A model generated the notes under the pieces. It saw only the letters and a list, made by a program, of their open reading frames with translations. It did not search any database and was not told where the DNA came from. From Modestobacter excelsi (GTDB taxonomy: Bacteria; Actinomycetota; Actinomycetes; Mycobacteriales; Geodermatophilaceae), in NCBI RefSeq assembly GCF_005930495.1, contig NZ_SJEX01000027.1:1-52997 (forward strand): a stretch of 52,997 nucleotides of DNA, read 5' to 3'. This document shows positions 46,448 to 52,997 of this stretch, one piece after another. Position numbers and translations under genes: made by a program. Within the stretch, counting starts at the first letter, position 1. Each line of letters starts with the position of its first letter.

Positions 46448-46486
46448 CCGGACGCCCCCCGCGAGGTGTTCGCGGAGGGCGTCCGG
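46448..46486 (-). terminator. Terminator-like hairpin between the broken gene and leuB
   Basis: A 10-bp outer stem (CCGGACGCCC / GGGCGTCCGG) and a 6-bp inner stem (CCGCGA / TCGCGG) separated by one mismatch, loop 5 nt. It begins 18 nt past the inferred stop of the upstream frame. No T-run. Confidence 0.7.
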
Positions 46487-46504
46487 GTCCTGCGGGAGAG
46501 CCGG

Positions 46505-46748
46505 TCAGCCGGCCGGCGGGGCCTCCACCGGGGACACCGGAGCGTCCCCGGCCGACGGCGCGATCGGCGGGGTCGCTGAACGACAGCCCCGGGGCCAGCG
46601 GGTCGAAGCTCATCGGCGTGCTGAGCTCCACCCCGGTGGCACCGGTGGTCGTGCCGAGGTCGTCGACGGTCTCGTAGGGGCTGACCGCCTGGACACCGAA
46701 GGAGATCCGCCCCTGCACCAGCGGCATGACCGACAGCGGCACTCCCAT
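46505..46748 (-). pseudogene. Short reading frame with an apparent +1 frameshift
   Basis: The ATG at 46748 opens a frame ([18 protein letters not shown]...) with strongly GC-rich third positions for 57 codons, to a TTC at 46578-46580. Past that point the frame's third positions worsen, while the frame shifted by 1 nt (from 46576) has almost purely G/C third positions for 23 codons, ending [14 protein letters not shown] and TGA at 46505. A hairpin follows. Without a shift, the first frame runs on to 46410. It could be a damaged gene, an assembly error near the GGCCCCGGGG run, or a slippery site. Family unknown. Confidence 0.5.
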
Positions 46749-46807
46749 CACTCGTCCGGTGGACGCCGCGGCCTCGGGCGCGGTGCCGGGAGAACCCGGC
46801 GGCGGTC

Positions 46808-48421
46808 TCAGCTGGGGGTCAGGTCGGCCGACTGGGCCCGCCGGGAGCCGATCCGCCCGGCGATGTCGGCCAGCAGCTCGGTGCTGACCGGGCTGTCGAC
46901 GGTCACCGCCATCAGCGCCTCGCCGCCCTGCGTCGTCCGGCTGACCTGCGCGCCGGCGATGTTGATCCCGGCCTCGCCCAGGCTCGCGCCGACGGCGCCG
47001 ACCACACCGGGCCGGTCGGTGTACACGAAGAACAACAGGTACCCGTCGGCGGTCAGGTCGACGTCGAACCCGGCGACCTCGGTCAGCTTGGGCACCTGGT
47101 TCTTCCCGTACAGGGTGCCCGAGACGGTGACCTCGGTGCCGTCGGCCATCGCGCCGCGGACGGTGATCAGGTTGCGGTAGTCCGGGCTCTCCGGGTCGCT
47201 GGTGAGGGCCACCTCGAGGCCGCGCTGGGCGGCCAGCAGCGGTGCGTTGACGTAGGTGACCGGCTCCTCCACCACGTCGGCGAAGACGCCGCGCAGCACG
47301 GCCAGCTGGACCACCGACACGTCGAACTCGGCGATCTTGCCGAGGACCTCGACCTGCACGGACTGGGCCAGCCCGCCGGCCAGCGCGGTGAACACCCGGC
47401 CGAGCTTCTCGGCCAGCGGCAGGCCCGGCCGCACGTCCTCGGCGACCACCCCGCCGGCCTGCACGTTGACCGCGTCGGGGACGAACTCGCCCTGCAGGGC
47501 CAGCCGGACGCTGCGGGCCACCGCGGTGCCGGCCTTGTCCTGCGCCTCCGTCGTCGAGGCGCCCAGGTGCGGGGTGACGACGACGTTGGGGAGGCCGAAC
47601 AGCGGGCTGTCGGTGCACGGCTCCTTGGCGTAGACGTCGATGCCGGCGGCGCCCACCTGGCCGGACTGCAGCGCATCGGCCAGCGCCGCCTCGTCGACCA
47701 GCCCGCCGCGGGCGGCGTTGACGATGATCACGCCGCGCTTGGTGGCGGCCAGCTGCTCGGCGCCGATCAACCCGAGGGTCTCCGGTGTCTTGGGCAGGTG
47801 GATGGTGATGAAGTCCGACTCGCGGAGCAGCTCGTCCAGCGACACCAGCCGCGCGCCCAGCTGGGCGGCGCGGCCGGGCTGGATGTAGGGGTCGTAGGCG
47901 AGCAGGGTGACGCCGAAGGCCGCCAGCCGCTGGGCGACCAGCACGCCGATCCGGCCCAGGCCCACGACACCGACGGTCTTCTCGGTCACCTCCACGCCGG
48001 TGAACCTCGACCGGGCCCACTTCCCCTCGCGCAGCGAGGCGTCGGCGGCCGGGATGTGCCGGGCGGCGGACAGCAGCAGCGCGACGGCGTGCTCGGCGGC
48101 GCTGACGATGTTCGACGTCGGTGCGTTGACCACCAGCACGCCGCGCTCGGTGGCGGCCGGCACGTCGACGTTGTCCAGCCCGATGCCGGCCCGGGCGACC
48201 ACCTTGAGCTGCGGCGCCGCGGCGAGCGCCTCGGCGTCGATCTGGGTGGCCGAGCGGATCAGCACGGCCGAGGCCTCGGCGAGCGCCGGGAGGAGGGCGG
48301 CACGGTCGGCGCCGTCGACGTGACGGATCTCGACGTCACTGCCCAGCACCTCCAGGACGCTGGGCGCGAGCTCTTCGGCGATCAGGACGACGGGCGTGGT
48401 CCCCGGCACAGTGGCGGTCAC
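46808..48421 (-). CDS. serA: D-3-phosphoglycerate dehydrogenase
   Basis: First step of serine synthesis from 3-phosphoglycerate. 537 aa: substrate and NAD-binding domains ([10 protein letters not shown], near residue 150), catalytic Arg/Glu/His region ([10 protein letters not shown] and HLGAST), an intervening domain, and a C-terminal ACT domain of type seen in allosteric actinobacterial SerA. GTG at 48421. TACGCT (48430-48435) is a candidate -10, with spacing for a leaderless mRNA. Confidence 0.96.
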   Translation of the reverse strand: MTATVPGTTPVVLIAEELAPSVLEVLGSDVEIRHVDGADRAALLPALAEASAVLIRSATQIDAEALAAAPQLKVVARAGIGLDNVDVPAATERGVLVVNAPTSNIVSAAEHAVALLLSAARHIPAADASLREGKWARSRFTGVEVTEKTVGVVGLGRIGVLVAQRLAAFGVTLLAYDPYIQPGRAAQLGARLVSLDELLRESDFITIHLPKTPETLGLIGAEQLAATKRGVIIVNAARGGLVDEAALADALQSGQVGAAGIDVYAKEPCTDSPLFGLPNVVVTPHLGASTTEAQDKAGTAVARSVRLALQGEFVPDAVNVQAGGVVAEDVRPGLPLAEKLGRVFTALAGGLAQSVQVEVLGKIAEFDVSVVQLAVLRGVFADVVEEPVTYVNAPLLAAQRGLEVALTSDPESPDYRNLITVRGAMADGTEVTVSGTLYGKNQVPKLTEVAGFDVDLTADGYLLFFVYTDRPGVVGAVGASLGEAGINIAGAQVSRTTQGGEALMAVTVDSPVSTELLADIAGRIGSRRAQSADLTPS

Positions 48422-48429
48422 GGGTCCAC

Positions 48430-48435
48430 AGCGTA
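48430..48435 (-). promoter_or_regulatory. serA: Candidate -10 for serA
   Basis: TACGCT on minus (TANNNT), 8 nt before the serA GTG. CTGGAC lies 17 nt upstream as a possible -35 (48453-48458). Confidence 0.5.
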
Positions 48436-48583
48436 GGGACGTCGACCCCGTCGTCCAGCGTCGGTGCCCGGCGGTCCCACTGGGTGGACCGCGCCCGCGT
48501 CCGGGCGGGTTGTTGCCCGCTCCCCCGGGACACCGCCATCCTGGGCCGGAGCGCCGGTGCCGCCGGCCCGTGCGGAGGAGACC

Positions 48584-49420
48584 ATGAGCAACGACCGGGA
48601 CGACGACCAGGGCCGCCAGGAGACGACGCCGCTCGGCCAGCCGCTGGACCCCACCGCGCCCCGCGACGACTCCTCCACCGGGACCGGGTCCAGCGCGTAC
48701 GGGACCCAGCCCGGGCCGGGACAGCCGTACGCGCCGACCGAGCAGCACGGCCCGCCGCCGCAGTACGGGCAGCCGCCCTCCTACGGCCAGACCGAGCAGT
48801 ACGGCCGGTACGGGCAGCCGCCCCAGTACGGGCAGCCGCCGCAGTACGGCAGCTACGGCCAGCCCCCGCAGTACGGCCAGTACCAGCCCTCGCCCTACGG
48901 GCAGTACGGGACGCCGCAGCCGGCCGGCTACGGCTACGGCCAGTCACCGGCCGTCGCCCGGCCCGGCGGGGTGATCACCGCCGCCGTCCTGGGCCTGGTG
49001 CTCGGCGCCTTCGGCGTGCTGGTCAGCCTGCTGTTCGTCATCGTCGGCGCGGTCGCGGCAGGCGGCGCCAGCGGCCTGGACGACGAGATCCCCGGGTTCG
49101 GTGCGGTCACCGGGGCCGTCGCCGGCGTCCTGCTGGCCATCGGGCTGCTGGCCGTGGCCTGGACGGTGGTGATGATCTGGGGCTCGGTGTGGGCGCTGAC
49201 CGGCCGCAGCCGGGTGATGCTGATCGTCGCCGGGTCGATCGCGACGGCGGTCACCGGGGTGATGCTGATCGGCAGCCTGAGCGACGGGGACGGCGGTGGC
49301 ATCGTGTTCGCGCTGCTGCTGTTCGCGGCGTCGGTGGCCACGGTCGTGCTGCCGTCGCTCTCCTCGGCCGCGCAGTTCTACGCCGCGCACCGCCAGCGGC
49401 GGGCACAGCTCCCCCGTTGA
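48584..49420 (+). CDS. Membrane protein with Gln/Tyr-rich low-complexity head
   Basis: 278 aa. Residues 1-130 are hydrophilic and dominated by QPPQYGQ-type repeats (Tyr/Gln/Gly/Pro), a low-complexity segment prone to condensation in other systems. The C-terminal half has four hydrophobic segments (about 133-155, 175-205, 215-233, 240-258) without a recognised domain. ATG at 48584 with a strong GGAGGAG ribosome-binding site. Divergent from serA. Function unknown; ends with structured element F. Confidence 0.8.
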   Translation: MSNDRDDDQGRQETTPLGQPLDPTAPRDDSSTGTGSSAYGTQPGPGQPYAPTEQHGPPPQYGQPPSYGQTEQYGRYGQPPQYGQPPQYGSYGQPPQYGQYQPSPYGQYGTPQPAGYGYGQSPAVARPGGVITAAVLGLVLGAFGVLVSLLFVIVGAVAAGGASGLDDEIPGFGAVTGAVAGVLLAIGLLAVAWTVVMIWGSVWALTGRSRVMLIVAGSIATAVTGVMLIGSLSDGDGGGIVFALLLFAASVATVVLPSLSSAAQFYAAHRQRRAQLPR

Positions 49421-49422
49421 CG

Positions 49423-49480
49423 AAGGACCCTCCTGCCCCCCACCACTCGCCAGCTCGCGGCGGGCCCCTGCAGGAGGGCC
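49423..49480 (+). repeat. Structured 3'-end element, copy F
   Basis: 58-nt copy on plus, 2 nt after the stop of the membrane-protein gene, between convergent genes. Layout: AAGGA; CCCTCCTGC; CC; CCCACCAC; loop TCGCCAGCTC; GCGGCGGG; CCCCT; GCAGGAGGG; CC. Outer 9-bp stem perfect and again different from other copies; the inner stem has two A-C mismatches. Confidence 0.85.
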
Positions 49481-49517
49481 ACGCCGCGAGCCGATGAGCA
49501 GCAGCGGGGTCCGTCGA

Positions 49518-51140
<1,623 letters not shown>

Positions 51141-51141
<1 letters not shown>

Positions 51142-52997
51142 CAGACCTGCCCCTCTCCGAAGACCGGCCGCACGTCGCGCGCGGCCAGGATCTCGTCGTT
51201 GCTCGCGCCCGCGGCGACCATCGGCCACACCTGGGCGTCGGAGCCGACGATGAAGTCGATGACCACCGGGGCGTCGTTGATCGCCATCGCCTTCTCGATC
51301 ACCGCGTCGACGTCGTCCCTGCTCTCGCAGCGCAGGCCGACGCAGCCCAGCGCCTCGGCGAGGGTGACGAAGTCGGGGATGCGGACCTGCTTGGGCGAGC
51401 CGTCACCGGCGCCGTGCGTGCTGAGGTGGGTGTTGGAGTAGCGGCCCTCGTAGAAGAGCGTCTGCCACTGCCGGACCATGCCGAGGTTGCCGTTGTTGAT
51501 GACGGCGACCTTGACCGGGATGCCCTCGATGGCGCAGGTGGCCAGCTCCTGGTTGGTCATCTGGAAGCAGCCGTCACCGTCGATGGCCCACACCGTGGTC
51601 TCCGGCCGGCCGTACTTGGCGCCCATCGCGGCCGGGACGGCGTAGCCCATCGTGCCGAGCCCACCGCTGTTGAGCCAGGTGCCCGGCTTCTCGTAGCGGA
51701 TGAACTGCGCGGCCCACATCTGGTGCTGGCCGACGCCGGAGGCGTAGACCGCGTCCGGGCCGGCAATGGCGCCCAGCCGCTCGATCACGTACTGCGGGGA
51801 CAGCGCGCCGTCCTCCGGCCAGTCGTAGCCGAGCGGGTAGCGGGCCCGCCAGTCCTCCAGCTGCTCCCACCAGGCGGTCAGCTCCGGGGTGCGGCCGGCC
51901 GCGTGCTCGGCGCGCAGCGCGCTGACCAGCTCGGCGATCGTCGCCTTGGCGTCGCCCACGATCGGCACGTCGGCCCGCCGGTTCTTGCCGATCTCGGCCG
52001 GGTCGATGTCGGCGTGGACGACGGCGGCGTTGGGCGCGAAGCTCGACAGCTCGCCGGTGACCCGGTCGTCGAAGCGGGTGCCGAGGGCGACCAGCAGGTC
52101 GGCCTTCTGCAGCGCGGTGACCGCGGTGACGTTGCCGTGCATCCCGGGCATGCCCAGGTTCTGCGGGTGGCTGTCCGGGAAGGCGCCGCGGGCCATCAGC
52201 GTGGTGACCACCGGCGCACCGGTCAGCTCGGCCAGCTCGGCCAGCTCGGCGCTGGCGCCTGCCTTGAGCACCCCGCCGCCGACGTAGAGCACCGGCTGCC
52301 GGGCCCCGGCGATGAGCGCCGCGGCCTCGCGGACCTGCTTGCCGTGCGGACGGGTGGTCGGCTTGTAGCCGGGCAGGTCGATCCGCGGCGGCCAGCTGAA
52401 GTCGGTGCGCGCCTGCAGCACGTCCTTGGGGACGTCGACCAGGACCGGGCCCGGGCGGCCGGTGCTGGCCAGGTGGAAGGCCTCGGCGATCCGCTGCGGG
52501 ATCTCGTCGGCGCTGGTGACCAGGAAGCTGTGCTTGGTGACCGGCATCGTGATGCCGCGGATGTCGGCCTCCTGGAAGGCGTCGGTCCCGATGGACCCGG
52601 TGGACACCTGGCCGGTGATGGCCACGATCGGCACCGAGTCCATGTAGGCGTCGGCCAGCGGGGTGACCAGGTTGGTCGCACCGGGGCCGGAGGTGGCCAT
52701 GCAGACCCCGACCCGGCCGGTGGCCTGGGCGTACCCGGTCGCGGCGTGGCCGGCGCCCTGCTCGTGGCGGACCAGCACGTGCCGGATGTGGGAGTCGAAC
52801 AGCGGGTCGTAGAGCGGGAGGATCGCCCCGCCCGGGATGCCGAACGCGACCTCGACCCCGACCGCCTCCAGGGAGCGGACCAGGCTCTGCGCACCGGTGA
52901 TGCCGGTGGCCGGCTCGGCCGCGGCCTCGGCCATGGTCCGGGCGGTGGTCTCGACGCCGAGGGTCGCGGCGGCGGCGGCCTCGCTGGGGGCGGTGGG
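51141..52997 (-). CDS. ilvB: Acetolactate synthase large subunit (partial at the right edge)
   Basis: ThDP-dependent catalytic subunit making acetolactate and acetohydroxybutyrate. The frame is open to the window edge (618 codons without a start decision). An ATG at 52934 would give 597 aa ([18 protein letters not shown]), but 21 upstream codons have coding character, so the true start is probably outside. Marks: [12 protein letters not shown], the catalytic Glu in [12 protein letters not shown], and the ThDP-binding GDG-NN region ([23 protein letters not shown]). Confidence 0.96.

Overview
The window is high-GC (GC-rich third codon positions, many GTG starts, 4-nt ATGA/GTGA overlaps) and reads as a chromosomal core segment of an actinobacterium. 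Protein wording and gene order point to Geodermatophilaceae (Blastococcus, Geodermatophilus or Modestobacter); this is inference from recall, not a search. The gene order follows the conserved block that in Mycobacterium tuberculosis runs from ftsY to ilvB (ftsY-smc-acyP-fpg-rnc-DUF177-sepIVA-coaD-rsmD-recG-DAK-rpmB-thiL-ddl-gpsA-cofC-ppk1-mutT1-leuDC-ndgR-gltX-leuB-serA-ilvCNB). No phage, plasmid, IS element or CRISPR is visible.

Layout. 0-8.2 kb: ftsY, a PhoD-like phosphatase, an EEP-fold hydrolase, smc, a 63-aa coiled-coil protein, acyP. 8.2-16.9 kb: a mostly minus-strand housekeeping run (mutM, rnc, rpmF, DUF177, sepIVA, coaD, rsmD, recG, a DhaL/FakA-like protein), then rpmB on plus. 17-25 kb: thiL, a GNAT, a cytidylate-kinase-like protein, a lone RAM-domain protein, DUF3515, ddl, a Cys/Met-metabolism PLP enzyme, gpsA and plsC. 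25-31.8 kb: a YtcJ-like amidohydrolase, a class C serine hydrolase, cofC (F420), ppk1 and mutT1. 31.8-38.6 kb: leuCD with divergent ndgR, a sulfite-oxidase-fold enzyme, an SSS transporter with a small membrane partner, and three tRNA genes (two tRNA-Glu, one tRNA-Gln). 38.6-43.4 kb: CPBP protease, gltX, FAH hydrolase, VOC protein, GATase. 43.4-53 kb: cimA, leuB, serA, a membrane protein, ilvC, ilvN and ilvB (open at the right edge).

The right third is a branched-chain amino acid district: ilvBNC, leuBCD and cimA (citramalate entry into isoleucine synthesis), with NdgR-type control of leuCD. Upstream of cimA I read a leader of attenuator type: a 10-codon leader peptide MDATLTIIIS with three consecutive Ile codons, then two hairpins, the second followed by a T-rich tract.

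The most unusual signal is a dispersed family of six 56-58 nt structured elements (7485, 12642, 16912, 20081, 34627, 49423). Each starts within 0-4 nt of a stop codon, always in the sense direction of the gene it follows. All share the frame AAGGA / outer stem / 2 nt / inner stem / 10-nt loop TCGCNNGCTC / inner stem / CCYCT / outer stem / CC, and the stems change by compensating substitutions. I do not know a described family that matches it.
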